A stretch of DNA of 64,000 nt from Bacillus pumilus (lineage in GTDB: Bacteria; Bacillota; Bacilli; Bacillales; Bacillaceae): NCBI GenBank assembly GCA_001938995.1, contig MKZN01000002.1, positions 332,383 to 396,382 of the forward strand. The letters are read 5' to 3'. Below the pieces are notes generated by a model. It was given only the letters and a program-made list of their open reading frames with translations, did no database searches and had not been told where the DNA came from. Of the stretch, positions 10,158-19,000 are shown in pieces. Within the stretch, counting starts at the first letter, position 1. Each line of letters begins with the position of its first letter. A program made the position numbers and the translations under genes.

Positions 10158-10589
10158 TTAGTTCACATTTGTTAGATTTTTCTTCGCGATGGATACAAGT
10201 GCCTGCTCAGCTGCCATTGAGATCGCCTTTATAACAGCAGGTCCTTTTTTGCGCTTTTTCCATGTTTGCTTCATCATATGGTGCTCGTCTAGCACAGCGC
10301 CTACATGTTTGCCTTCATATGAAGGAACTTCTTTGAATTTGGATAGGATGGAAATTCCGCCAAGCGTATGACATTTTTGAATGATATAAGATTCATCCAC
10401 AATGATGAGCGCGATGGCTCCTGGGCCAAATTTCCGCCGTTCCATCCCTGAAAATAAGTGATAGCCTTCTTTCCCCTTATAATCATCAATGAGTGTATCC
10501 ATGCTTTTTCGGTAGTACTTGATTTGTATAAATGATAACCCATACTGCACAATGAGAATGATACAAAGTACGATTGCTAATTTTTCCAT
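10158..10589 (-). CDS. gutM: GutM-family protein
   Basis: 143 residues with one N-terminal hydrophobic helix (about 4-20) and a basic cytoplasmic-type domain containing RRKFGPGAIALIIVDESYIIQKCHTLGGISI. In E. coli, GutM is an activator of the glucitol operon, and homologues accompany Gut-type PTS genes widely. The membrane helix makes a classical DNA-binding role uncertain. Here a SorC-type regulator is also present, so GutM may instead modulate the permease or the regulator. Confidence 0.85.
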   Translation of the reverse strand: MEKLAIVLCIILIVQYGLSFIQIKYYRKSMDTLIDDYKGKEGYHLFSGMERRKFGPGAIALIIVDESYIIQKCHTLGGISILSKFKEVPSYEGKHVGAVLDEHHMMKQTWKKRKKGPAVIKAISMAAEQALVSIAKKNLTNVN

Positions 10590-10601
10590 CGCCTCACGTC
10601 C

Positions 10602-11846
10602 TTATGATTGAAATAGGTGTTCTTGTAATGAACGCAGCTTCCAAACGGTTGTATGTGAATCGAGTTCTACGTCATCTTGGGTGAGGAATTGTCCTAATTT
10701 GATGTCTTTTTTCGCAACGACTTTTCCGCTGATTAAACCAATTGGAATGTGACCGTTCGTTTTCATCTCTTGATGTGTTTCTAATACACCTCTTACAGAG
10801 TAACCACCAATTCCATCAAGGGTTTCGCCTGCTTTCATATCTCTTTTCGCAACAGCCACCGTTTCTGAAACTGGGACACCAATTGGGTGAATGGACGAAT
10901 CGTGCTGTAAGACTGCTTTTGCAATCGTCACCGGTGTTTCAAGACTCGCTAAGTGGAATGGTCGATAAAGCGTGTAGTGAGGTCCTTTACCAACTTTTAA
11001 ATAACGAAGCTCTTCATCCACTGGCTCAAGTTCACTTTTGACGATAACAAATACACCTGGTGCAAGTCCGTTTACATATTCAACGACGCCGAAGTTATTG
11101 AGTACACCGCCATTTTGTGTTTGATTCAATTTATCGGCTACATTATCTAAATTCGCTTCTACCCCATGCATACCCACTTTATCAGGTAAAAGACCTGTCG
11201 CATTACTTAATAAGTTCATTTCTGCCATGGTTTTTGTACCGTCTTGGAATGCAGCAAGCATATGTGCACTCATTTGTTTACTATCAGCTTCTGCTTGACA
11301 CGTATCTGGATTGGCATGTGGGAAAAATGGATTGTTCTTACCTTTCCCTGCCACTAGCACTTCCAGCCCCATTGTTTTGGCAAATTCATATAGTTCTAGT
11401 GTTGCTGCTGGTTCGTCTCCAGCTGATCCAGAGTAAATGAGGCCTGCATTTGTGAATAACTTATGCATCACCAAACCGATCGTAATATCTACTTCTACAT
11501 TTAAAAGGACAAGATGTTTTTGAGAGTTAAGCGCTTCCAAAGAAATGTTTGCACCAACTTCTGGAACACCCGTTGCATCAACCACCACTTCCACAAAATC
11601 TGATTGAATGACCTCTCTGTAATCATTTGTGACAACCATTTGGTGAGGTTTCGTATGCTGTTTATAAAAATTCGCTGCTTTTTCTGCTGCATGAAGATGA
11701 ATATCACAAACTCCTGCGACAATCATGCCCGGAATCTTAGAAATTTGAGAAATGAGTCCAAACCCCATTTGACCAGCGCCAATAATTCCTACCTTAATCG
11801 GTTCTCCGCTACGTTCTCGTGCTAACAATTGTTGATAAATTGACAT
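10602..11846 (-). CDS. NAD(P)-dependent oxidoreductase with C-terminal SAF domain
   Basis: 414 residues. The N-terminal Rossmann fold has VGIIGAGQMGFGLISQI (about 20-36). The middle resembles homoserine-dehydrogenase-like proteins (the group described as predicted homoserine dehydrogenase with SAF domain), with SGSAGDEPAATLELYEFA and AGKGKNNPFFPHANPDT. The C-terminal SAF domain (about 320-405) holds VAKRDMKAGETLDGIGGYSVRGVLE. It is the first gene of the PTS operon, where a sorbitol-6-phosphate dehydrogenase would be expected, so it probably oxidises the phosphorylated PTS product. Substrate unknown. The start at the second ATG suits the AAAGG spacing. Confidence 0.85.
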   Translation of the reverse strand: MSIYQQLLARERSGEPIKVGIIGAGQMGFGLISQISKIPGMIVAGVCDIHLHAAEKAANFYKQHTKPHQMVVTNDYREVIQSDFVEVVVDATGVPEVGANISLEALNSQKHLVLLNVEVDITIGLVMHKLFTNAGLIYSGSAGDEPAATLELYEFAKTMGLEVLVAGKGKNNPFFPHANPDTCQAEADSKQMSAHMLAAFQDGTKTMAEMNLLSNATGLLPDKVGMHGVEANLDNVADKLNQTQNGGVLNNFGVVEYVNGLAPGVFVIVKSELEPVDEELRYLKVGKGPHYTLYRPFHLASLETPVTIAKAVLQHDSSIHPIGVPVSETVAVAKRDMKAGETLDGIGGYSVRGVLETHQEMKTNGHIPIGLISGKVVAKKDIKLGQFLTQDDVELDSHTTVWKLRSLQEHLFQS

Positions 11847-11910
11847 TGAAATCATCCTTTCAGGTTTTCCTGCCTTATAATAGGTTGCTAGAAAAATAAT
11901 CTGAAACTTT

Positions 11911-11922
11911 TAACAAATGTTA
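11911..11922. promoter_or_regulatory. Operator-like palindrome TAACAAATGTTA
   Basis: A 12-bp inverted repeat about 65 bp before the oxidoreductase start, matching the sites at 11950-11980 and 13058-13088. It lies closer to the operon start than the double site and could block or bend DNA as an auxiliary operator. Confidence 0.65.
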
Positions 11923-11949
11923 TAAAATTTAACAAAAATCTGTTTATTG

Positions 11950-11980
11950 TAACATTTGTTATTTTATTTATCATTTGTTA
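11950..11980. promoter_or_regulatory. Double operator before the PTS operon
   Basis: Two 12-bp near-palindromes, TAACATTTGTTA (11950-11961) and TATCATTTGTTA (11969-11980), with starts 19 bp apart. Read on the minus strand, this 31-bp block is nearly identical to the block at 13058-13088 in front of the regulator gene. Binding by the adjacent SorC-type regulator is inference. Confidence 0.7.
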
Positions 11981-12042
11981 TGAATTTAGTTTATATGATA
12001 TGTCAACTTTGTGTCAAGATCATTTCAATAAAACCTTTCATC

Positions 12043-12089
12043 TTTTTGAGTCTAAAGACTCAAAAAAACTACCTAATCACTTAGGTAGT
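12043..12089 (-). terminator. Tandem hairpins after the SorC-type regulator
   Basis: Minus strand: first ACTACCTAA, loop GTGA, TTAGGTAGT followed by a U-run; then GAGTC, loop, GACTC flanked on both sides by A and U runs. The first is a good terminator for the regulator. The second is symmetric and could act in either direction. Confidence 0.75.
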
Positions 12090-13027
12090 CAATTTAATAA
12101 GGCATCTCCAGTTTGTTCATCTGTAATTAATACATGAATGAGTCCGCCTTCTAATACAGCTCGAATCGCTTCAATTTTCTCTTCTCCTCCGGCAACACCA
12201 ATGACAAGTGGGATTTCTTTTAGCTTTTGTGGGCTAATCCCCATCACCCTGTCGTTCCATGGATGAGGATAGACTTGTCCATTATGATCGATAAAATTAT
12301 AGCAAATGTCACCAGCCACATCTTCCGCTTGGAGTATGTCTTCCTCACCGCTTGTCATGTAGGATTTCACCATTGTCGAATGCTGCGGGACTCCGCCAAT
12401 ACCAACTACAGCGATATTTGATCTTTCTCCTAGTTCAATGACCTTTTGGATGGATGGCTGTCTTATGAGCACTTCCTTCCCCTCTTTTGTATCAAGCATA
12501 ACAGGGACATGTAAAAATTCACATTTTGATTTAAGCGCTTCTGCACATCTCCCCACAATGTAATTGGCATGGATATCAACATCTTCATTCCCGACACCTC
12601 CGACAAGCGGAACAAATGTCACGGAGGGAAAGTGCTGCACGGAGGTCATTGCTTTTGCCATTTCATGCAAAGTTGTCCCTGATGAAAAGCCGATCACCTG
12701 ACCATCTTTTATAACCTTTAATAAAAATCCCGCAGCCGCAGCACCAATTCGGTTTTTCGTCGCTTCTTGACTAAGTGATTCAACACAAACGACTTCTCGC
12801 AACCCAAATTTCCGCTCTATTTTTCTTTCTAATGACCCATATTGTTGATTGACTTCATCATGAATAATGATTTCCACGATTCCTGCTTCACGTGCTTTTG
12901 CCAAATACTTTGAAATAAGTGACCGGCTAACGCCTACCGCTTCTGCAATTGTAGATTGCGTGGCGCCTTCTTCATAATACATATGCGCAACCTTAATGAG
13001 CAGCCTTCTTTCATCATGGAATGTCAT
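12089..13027 (-). CDS. SorC-type sugar-binding transcriptional regulator
   Basis: 312 residues. The N-terminal helix-turn-helix is at about 12-50 (YYEEGATQSTIAEAVGVSRSLISKYLAKA). The C-terminal sugar-phosphate-binding domain (about 60-305) has IGFSSGTTLHEMAKAM and VVGIGGVPQHS. Family members are usually tetramers released from DNA by a phosphorylated sugar. The gene precedes the PTS operon and is separated from it by tandem terminators. Palindromes of the form TAACAWATGTTA lie before both, which suggests that it controls itself and the operon. Confidence 0.9.
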   Translation of the reverse strand: MTFHDERRLLIKVAHMYYEEGATQSTIAEAVGVSRSLISKYLAKAREAGIVEIIIHDEVNQQYGSLERKIERKFGLREVVCVESLSQEATKNRIGAAAAGFLLKVIKDGQVIGFSSGTTLHEMAKAMTSVQHFPSVTFVPLVGGVGNEDVDIHANYIVGRCAEALKSKCEFLHVPVMLDTKEGKEVLIRQPSIQKVIELGERSNIAVVGIGGVPQHSTMVKSYMTSGEEDILQAEDVAGDICYNFIDHNGQVYPHPWNDRVMGISPQKLKEIPLVIGVAGGEEKIEAIRAVLEGGLIHVLITDEQTGDALLN

Positions 13028-13057
13028 AATAACCCTTCTTTCCGCTTATGTGTCCCC

Positions 13058-13088
13058 TAACAAATGATATCAAAAATAACATATGTTA
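13058..13088. promoter_or_regulatory. Double operator before the SorC-type regulator gene
   Basis: TAACAAATGATA (13058-13069) and the perfect palindrome TAACATATGTTA (13077-13088), starts 19 bp apart. The 31-bp block matches the operon-side block 11950-11980, read on the other strand, in all but a few positions. It sits 31 bp upstream of the regulator start, fitting autoregulation. Confidence 0.7.
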
Positions 13089-13152
13089 AAAACAGATTAA
13101 ATGAAAAAAATAACAGAGTCAACATGACACATGAGTTCTCTTATGAAGAATG

Positions 13153-13180
13153 AAAAAGCCCCAGCTAAACTGGCGGCTTT
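13153..13180 (-). terminator. Terminator of sigG
   Basis: Minus strand: GCCGCCAG, loop, CTGGGGC and a U-run directly overlapping the end of sigG. It separates sporulation transcription from the accessory operon. Confidence 0.75.
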
Positions 13181-13958
13181 AATAAATGTTTTTATTCATT
13201 TGTTTGATGGCAGCTTTTTCGAGCCTTGATACTTGCGCTTGAGAAATCCCAATTTCCTCCGCTACTTCCATTTGCGTTTTTCCTTGGAAGAATCGCTTGC
13301 GAAGAATCATTTTTTCTCGATCGTTCAATCTGCGCATGCCTTCTTTTAAGGCCAGCTCTTCCACCCATTGTGTGTCTTTGTTTCGATCATCACTAATTTG
13401 ATCCATCACATAGATCGGATCTCCTCCGTCATTATAGATCGGTTCAAACAAAGAGACAGGATCTTGAATCGCATCTAGGGCAAAGACAATTTCCTCATGA
13501 GGCACTTCCAGCACTTTGGCAATGTCTTCAGCCGATGGCTCCTTGCTTGTCTCACTAATTAGTCTCTCACGGACTTGAAGTGCTTTGTAGGCAATATCTC
13601 TCAGTGAACGAGACACCCGAATCGGGTTGTTATCACGCAAGTATCGACGGATTTCTCCTATGATCATAGGAACCGCATAAGTTGAAAATCTGACATTGTG
13701 GCTTAAATCAAAATTATCAATTGATTTCATTAATCCAATACAGCCTACTTGGAAGAGATCATCAACATACTCGCCTCTGTTGTTAAAACGCTGAATCACA
13801 CTTAAAACCAACCGCAAATTGCCATTGACTAGCTTTTCTCTCGCTGTATCGTCACCCTCATCCTGCAACTGTCTAAACAATTTTCTCATCTCTTCGTTTT
13901 TTAGAACAGGCAGTTTAGAGGTGTCGACTCCGCAGATTTCCACTTTATTTCTGGACAC
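13179..13958 (-). CDS. sigG: RNA polymerase sigma factor SigG
   Basis: 259-residue late forespore sigma factor. Region 2 contains NGNLRLVLSVIQRFNNRGEYVDDLFQVGCIGLMKSIDNFD and region 4.2 the helix MEVAEEIGISQAQVSRLEKAAI. SigG switches on forespore genes after engulfment. It starts with GTG behind a GGGAGGG site. It follows sigE, and a sequence fitting SigF/SigG promoters lies in the gap, which agrees with the known forespore expression and autoregulation of sigG. Confidence 0.97.
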   Translation of the reverse strand: MSRNKVEICGVDTSKLPVLKNEEMRKLFRQLQDEGDDTAREKLVNGNLRLVLSVIQRFNNRGEYVDDLFQVGCIGLMKSIDNFDLSHNVRFSTYAVPMIIGEIRRYLRDNNPIRVSRSLRDIAYKALQVRERLISETSKEPSAEDIAKVLEVPHEEIVFALDAIQDPVSLFEPIYNDGGDPIYVMDQISDDRNKDTQWVEELALKEGMRRLNDREKMILRKRFFQGKTQMEVAEEIGISQAQVSRLEKAAIKQMNKNIY

Positions 13959-13994
13959 TTTTTTCCCTCCCTACAGGAGCTGTTGTACAAAGTT

Positions 13995-14023
13995 CAGTAT
14001 CTCCTTGGGTTGGAAAAATATGC
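13995..14023 (-). promoter_or_regulatory. SigF/SigG-type promoter of sigG
   Basis: Minus strand: GCATA (14019-14023), 14-bp spacer, GGAGATACTG (13995-14004). The latter fits the forespore -10 pattern GGNNANANT. The start site would be some 30 nt before the GTG codon. Confidence 0.7.
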
Positions 14024-14049
14024 ACGAGCTCTGTAGAGAAACATGTGAA

Positions 14050-14071
14050 AAAAGGGTCAGTCCTTTGACCG
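14050..14071 (-). terminator. Weak terminator-like hairpin after sigE
   Basis: Minus strand: GGTCA, loop AAGGAC, TGACC, then C and six U. A short 5-bp stem, so readthrough from the spoIIG operon into sigG is likely, as known in B. subtilis. Confidence 0.45.
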
Positions 14072-14098
14072 CGTAGGGACAGGGCTTTTCAAAAAATT

Positions 14099-14818
14099 TT
14101 AGACCATTTTATTAAATTCTTTTTGTAATCGTTTAATAATTCTTTTTTCAAGCCTTGAAATATAAGACTGAGAAATACCTAGCATGTCAGCAACATCTTT
14201 TTGGGTTTTTTCTTCACCGCCAACTAAGCCAAACCGCAGTTCCATGATTTGTTTCTCCCGATCATTTAATTGTTCTAGGGCTTTTTTTAGTAATTTTTTA
14301 TCTACATTTGCTTCGATATCCCGGGTGATAATATCATCATCTGTTCCAAGTACGTCTGATAGTAATAGTTCATTCCCATCCCAATCAATATTGAGCGGTT
14401 CATCAAACGACACTTCTGAACGGATTTTATTATTCCGGCGCAAATACATCAAAATTTCATTTTCAATACATCTAGAAGCATATGTCGCAAGTTTGATCTT
14501 TTTCTCTGGATTAAATGTATTCACCGCTTTGATGAGCCCTATGGTGCCTATACTGATTAAATCCTCAATATTAATACCCGTGTTTTCAAATTTCCTCGCA
14601 ATATAGACCACTAAACGTAAATTTCTTTCAATGAGAATAGCTCTTGCTGTTTGGTCTCCATTCGGTAATTTGACAAGCAACTCTTGTTCTTCATCCTTAG
14701 ATAACGGGGGCGGCAGTGCCTCACTTCCACCAATATAATAAATTTCATCACTTTTTAGCCCTAGCTTCATGAGGAGTTTATACCAGTAGTAAGTGAGTTT
14801 AAATTTTAATTTTTTCAT
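14099..14818 (-). CDS. sigE: Pro-form of RNA polymerase sigma factor SigE
   Basis: 239-residue mother-cell sigma factor made as an inactive precursor; the N-terminal pro-sequence of about 27 residues (starting [14 protein letters not shown]) is removed by SpoIIGA. Region 2 holds [37 protein letters not shown] and region 4.2 [21 protein letters not shown]. The start at MKKLK follows GGGAG by 6 nt and gives the family length; the eight extra upstream codons are rejected. It is cotranscribed with spoIIGA. Confidence 0.97.
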   Translation of the reverse strand: MKKLKFKLTYYWYKLLMKLGLKSDEIYYIGGSEALPPPLSKDEEQELLVKLPNGDQTARAILIERNLRLVVYIARKFENTGINIEDLISIGTIGLIKAVNTFNPEKKIKLATYASRCIENEILMYLRRNNKIRSEVSFDEPLNIDWDGNELLLSDVLGTDDDIITRDIEANVDKKLLKKALEQLNDREKQIMELRFGLVGGEEKTQKDVADMLGISQSYISRLEKRIIKRLQKEFNKMV

Positions 14819-14876
14819 CTTCTTCTCCCTTCTAAATATCAAGTTGACCTCGTAAGATAAAAGACGTCACCCAAAA

Positions 14877-15806
14877 CTACGACACACCTTGTACGATCTT
14901 CCCGTCTAACATGTCTGGATGAATGATAGATTGAAATTCCTGATCTGTTGATAAACCACTTAAGCTCATGCCAACAAAGCATTTTGATGGTTGGATCATA
15001 TGCGTTTTTGAATAAATCACGACCGTATCAGGCTTCAGGCATAGGAGAAAGCCGTGATCATGACCGACAGCACGATATGGAACAAGTCGTAAACGATCAA
15101 GAAGCGGAAAACAGTCATCAAGCTTCTGCATCACCTCAACAGGGTGGTGCTGTTTCATCAGCTCTACAAAAGATTCCCCGCAAATTGACGTCAGCTGGTC
15201 TAGCTGAACAATCATCACAGGAGTTTTCGTCATAGGATCATACAGCTGATTACCTGAATCAACGAGTCCCTTGAGGCGGATCGTCTCCCCGTTGATGTGT
15301 AATTCAACTAGTACTTGTTCATCAAACCGTCTTTTCTTCGCGCCCACCTCTCCTAAACGTTTCTTTGAAAACAGCCACATGGCCGGAAAGCCAGTTAAGA
15401 CAAATAGCCAGCTAATGGGATCACCAAATCCATTATGTTGTGAAATCAATAGTCCATCTTGAATGACCGTATTCGTTTGCAAAAACGAATGAACGCCAAT
15501 CATGCCTCCTCCCATCAAAAATGTCACAAAGTAAAAAGCAAATAGGTTTTGAAAAAAGGAACGAAATCGCTGAAAACCAAATGTGGCAAGCACGATCAAG
15601 ACAGAAAATAGCAGTTTGCCTAAAGGATGCGACACAAACATTGCAAATGGAGTAAAGAGAAAGAGTACAATGCTTGATCCAATCAGAGCCCCTAACATAT
15701 ATCGCCTTTTTTTCACTTGTCGTTTGAGAATAAATGCAGTGAGTAAGAGCAGCAATAGATCAAAACAAAAGTTTAACAGCCAAATCACATCTAAATAAAT
15801 GACCAC
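14877..15806 (-). CDS. spoIIGA: Sporulation sigma-E processing peptidase SpoIIGA
   Basis: 309-residue membrane aspartic protease that cleaves pro-SigE at the sporulation septum when signalled by SpoIIR. About five hydrophobic helices fill the first 150 residues; the cytoplasmic protease half carries the catalytic D183 in VDSGNQLYDP. The start is GTG at 15806 behind AAAGGAG. It is the first gene of the spoIIG operon and precedes its substrate gene sigE by 58 nt. Confidence 0.96.
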   Translation of the reverse strand: MVIYLDVIWLLNFCFDLLLLLLTAFILKRQVKKRRYMLGALIGSSIVLFLFTPFAMFVSHPLGKLLFSVLIVLATFGFQRFRSFFQNLFAFYFVTFLMGGGMIGVHSFLQTNTVIQDGLLISQHNGFGDPISWLFVLTGFPAMWLFSKKRLGEVGAKKRRFDEQVLVELHINGETIRLKGLVDSGNQLYDPMTKTPVMIVQLDQLTSICGESFVELMKQHHPVEVMQKLDDCFPLLDRLRLVPYRAVGHDHGFLLCLKPDTVVIYSKTHMIQPSKCFVGMSLSGLSTDQEFQSIIHPDMLDGKIVQGVS

Positions 15807-15865
15807 CTTCTGCTCCTTTCATCTGAAACAAAGAATCAAAAGCAGTACTTGCACTTGTTTGTACC

Positions 15866-15899
15866 AGTATAAAACAGTCATCAGAAGGAAGTCTGTCAA
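15866..15899 (-). promoter_or_regulatory. spoIIG promoter with 22-bp spacer
   Basis: Minus strand: TTGACA (15894-15899) and TATACT (15866-15871) are 22 bp apart. This is the unusual arrangement described for B. subtilis spoIIG, where Spo0A-phosphate lets SigA polymerase use a promoter with a spacer five bases too long. Confidence 0.9.
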
Positions 15900-15946
15900 T
15901 TCTTGTTAGCGACGATAGAGAACTTTTGGTGGATTGTTATTGTTTT

Positions 15947-15953
15947 TGTCGAG
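15947..15953 (+). promoter_or_regulatory. Possible 0A box upstream of spoIIG
   Basis: TGTCGAG matches the Spo0A box TGTCGAA in six of seven bases and lies about 90 bp upstream of the inferred start, near the distal Spo0A site known for spoIIG. A second, overlapping site at the -35 was not resolved. Confidence 0.45.
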
Positions 15954-16011
15954 GATTGAGAGGGAGATAGAGGGGAGCCGTGTTTAGGACAAGTTCTATT
16001 TGAATCGGTTG

Positions 16012-16050
16012 AAAAAAAAGACACGCTCCATCAATCGGAGCCGTGCCTTT
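16012..16050 (-). terminator. Terminator of bpr
   Basis: Minus strand: GGCACGGCTCC, loop of seven, GGAGCGTGTC, then eight U, 10 nt after the bpr stop codon. Confidence 0.85.
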
Positions 16051-16058
16051 TATTCATA

Positions 16059-19000
16059 TTAGTTATTCACATTGATGTACAATGTTCCTGCCGCCTTTTG
16101 TCTTGTGACATTTCCATACTCATCTCGAACAATGACTTCGATCACCGCTCCTTTTGCGTATGCATTAGATGTAGCCGTCCAGTAGCCTTCATATGTTCCC
16201 TTTGCAACTTCACGCAGTGGTAGCTCTGTTGTGTTTTGAAGCGTTGATCTCGCATTCGTGAGCGGCATGTGGATCACATAAGTTGCATCTAGCTTTTCAC
16301 TGCTTTTCAATGAAATCTTCACCGATTCACCTGCTGATAGATGAACATCGGTTGATGGGGTTAGCTCAGAAATGTTAGGTGCATCATATTGAACATCAAT
16401 GTCGACTGTTTTTGTCGTTTTGTTTCCTGCCAAATCCTTCGCTATGACTTTCACTTTATTTTTTCCATTTTCAAGAAGCACTCTTGCAGAGTACTTGCCT
16501 TCTTTCACAGTGGCTTTCTTTCCATTAACTGTGACCTGACCAAGGTGATCATCTGCTACCTTCCCTTCTACAGTGAGTGTTTCTTTATTGGATTTTTCAC
16601 CTTTTTTCGGTGTGTCAATGGTCAAGGTTGGTGCGGTTTGATCAATGGTGACCTTTACGGGCTTAGATGGTTTCGTTGAGCCCTTTTCAGATACTGTGGC
16701 TGCTGTGAACACATGCTTACCACTTGAAACAGTAATGCGTTCTTTGAATATCCCTGATGGATCTGCTTTGACTCTCGCCACCTCTTGATTGTTTTGATAA
16801 ATGGCCACGTCGAGTTTAGGAGAGGCCGTTCCTTCAATCTCTAATTCACCTTTATTAGTGATTGTGTCTGGCTGTGGAGATGTGATTTTTGGCACATCTG
16901 CCTCATAGTTCACGAGGGCACGAATCATATAATTTCCCTCTTCTTTCGGCGAAGGAGAAAAAACACCACTTGTGAACTGCCAGCTTCTTTGTGCATTTGG
17001 TCCATTTTCATCCGTTGCAAGCCCTGGTGATTCAGTATTTTTTTTCGTTTGGATGTAGACAAGATAGAAATCCCCATCCACGGTTATCGTTTGGTCTTCT
17101 AAGTCGACCTTTGTCCATTCCCCATTGCGAAGTGCATTTGCTTTTAATGGGCCTGCAAGTTTCTCACCTGGGGCACCGTTTTTTCCAGTAGCGTCGTAAA
17201 CCTCAACGACAAATTCATCACCGCCAGGTGCCGGCCAATCCGATGTCCAAAAGCGGAAAAGACCGCCGGTGACTTGTGCTTGTTTCTTTCCTTTTTCTAA
17301 TGAAAATTTCACAGCCCAGCCATTGCCCGGATCGTAGAAAGCTTGCGCATTTTCAGCCGTCCCGTCATCGTAGCCAATTTCACCAGCAAAACCAACAAAT
17401 GGCTCAAGCTGAATCGATTTTTCCAGCGGTTTTTCTGTCACATCCGCCGTAAATGAATAGCCTTTAAATCCTTTTGCAAATACTTTGACTGTATAAACGC
17501 CGCTAAGTGCTTCTAGTGAGAACTCACCTGCACCATTTGATGTGACCGGCTCAACCTTGGCGTCTTCTACAAGATAAACGGTGGCATCCTTCACTTTCTC
17601 TCCAGTGGATTCGTTGACAACAGTGCCAGATATTGTTCGTTTCTCCAATGGTTTCAAGGAAAAATTGGCCTCTACATTTTCTTTTGATGAAATACTGACT
17701 TTTTGCGTGCGTGACTCAAATCCATAGGCTTCAGCTTTTAATGTCCATTCCCCTGCTCCATGAGACAGACTGTATCTTCCCGTTGCTTCATCTGTGTATA
17801 CTGATTTACCCGTTTCAAGAACACTCATTTGCGCCTTCATAGGCAAGGCTTGAATTTTAGGCGCATTCAAGCTTTGATCCTGCGCTATTTGCACATGTTT
17901 TTCTTTCACTTTAGCAGGTTTTGCTCGTTTCGGATTTACTGTTTTTTTATTGTGCGTAACGTCCTTTTCCTCTTTCACGATTCCTAGTTGTTTCTTCATT
18001 TTTTGAGGGAGTGCCTCATCAGTTATCTTCACGTCATCTAAATAAAAGCCGTCTTTTGTGACACTGCCATCTGTTCTTAGCTGAAAGATCACCCGCACTT
18101 TTTGACCTTTATAAGCGGTTAAATCAATTTCACCTGGTGTCCATGCACTTGTTTTCCCAGTAAATGCTGCTACTTGAACCGCTTCTTCCCCCTCAGGCTC
18201 CACATAGACATGAACATAGTCATAGTTCTTTTCAAGATCATGCCAATATTGATATTGTAAAAATAATGATCCTGAATCTGGGACAGCGATCATCGGCATT
18301 GAAAGGTTGGCATCGGTCTGGTTATCATAAAGACTATCTAGGTTTGTCGCATAAACCCGTTCACCAGAAAATGCTTCTTTCGGTCCTGTTGTTAGAGTGC
18401 CCCATTGCCATGGATCCTTCGTTCCACCGCTAAACCATCCACTCGGCCATGCTTCAAAATTTTGCGAATAGCCTAAGGCAACCGATGTTTTAATTGGGAG
18501 GGTATATGGATCTGATGACACTTCATTTTCTCCAAAATCCTTTACGATCCAGCGATACGTCAGCTTCTTTCCTTCCACCTCAGGAAGCTGAACGACATAC
18601 GTTCCTTTCAGATGATGTCCATCCATTCGATTTGCTTTTAACGTCTCCCAATCACCTTGATCCACTTGATAGGATAAGGAAACATTCGTCACAGCTACGT
18701 TATCTTCAGCTGTCAGACTGAGAGGTGTTGGGGTAGAGGCAAATATTTCGTTTGGTCCTTTGTGTGAAAAAACAGGCGGCTCTTTGTCTTCCCCCTCTCT
18801 GGTCACTTGACCTTCTATCGTGCCAATTCCGTCTGTTACTGCTGTGATAGCTTCCCTTGCATCAACTAGCCCTGCCCCATATCCGTTATTAGGTGATTCA
18901 GGGAATTGTTTATCTGTCAGCGGCTTTGCTGTATCCACTAAAATAGTTTCAATCTCTTCAACAGAAAGATCTGATTGGACTTGCCGAAGAAGTGCAGCAA

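Noticed and set aside
11870..12040. Sigma-54 (-24/-12) promoter for the PTS operon
   Set aside because: No GG-N10-GC element is present, and the regulator is of SorC type, not an enhancer-binding protein.
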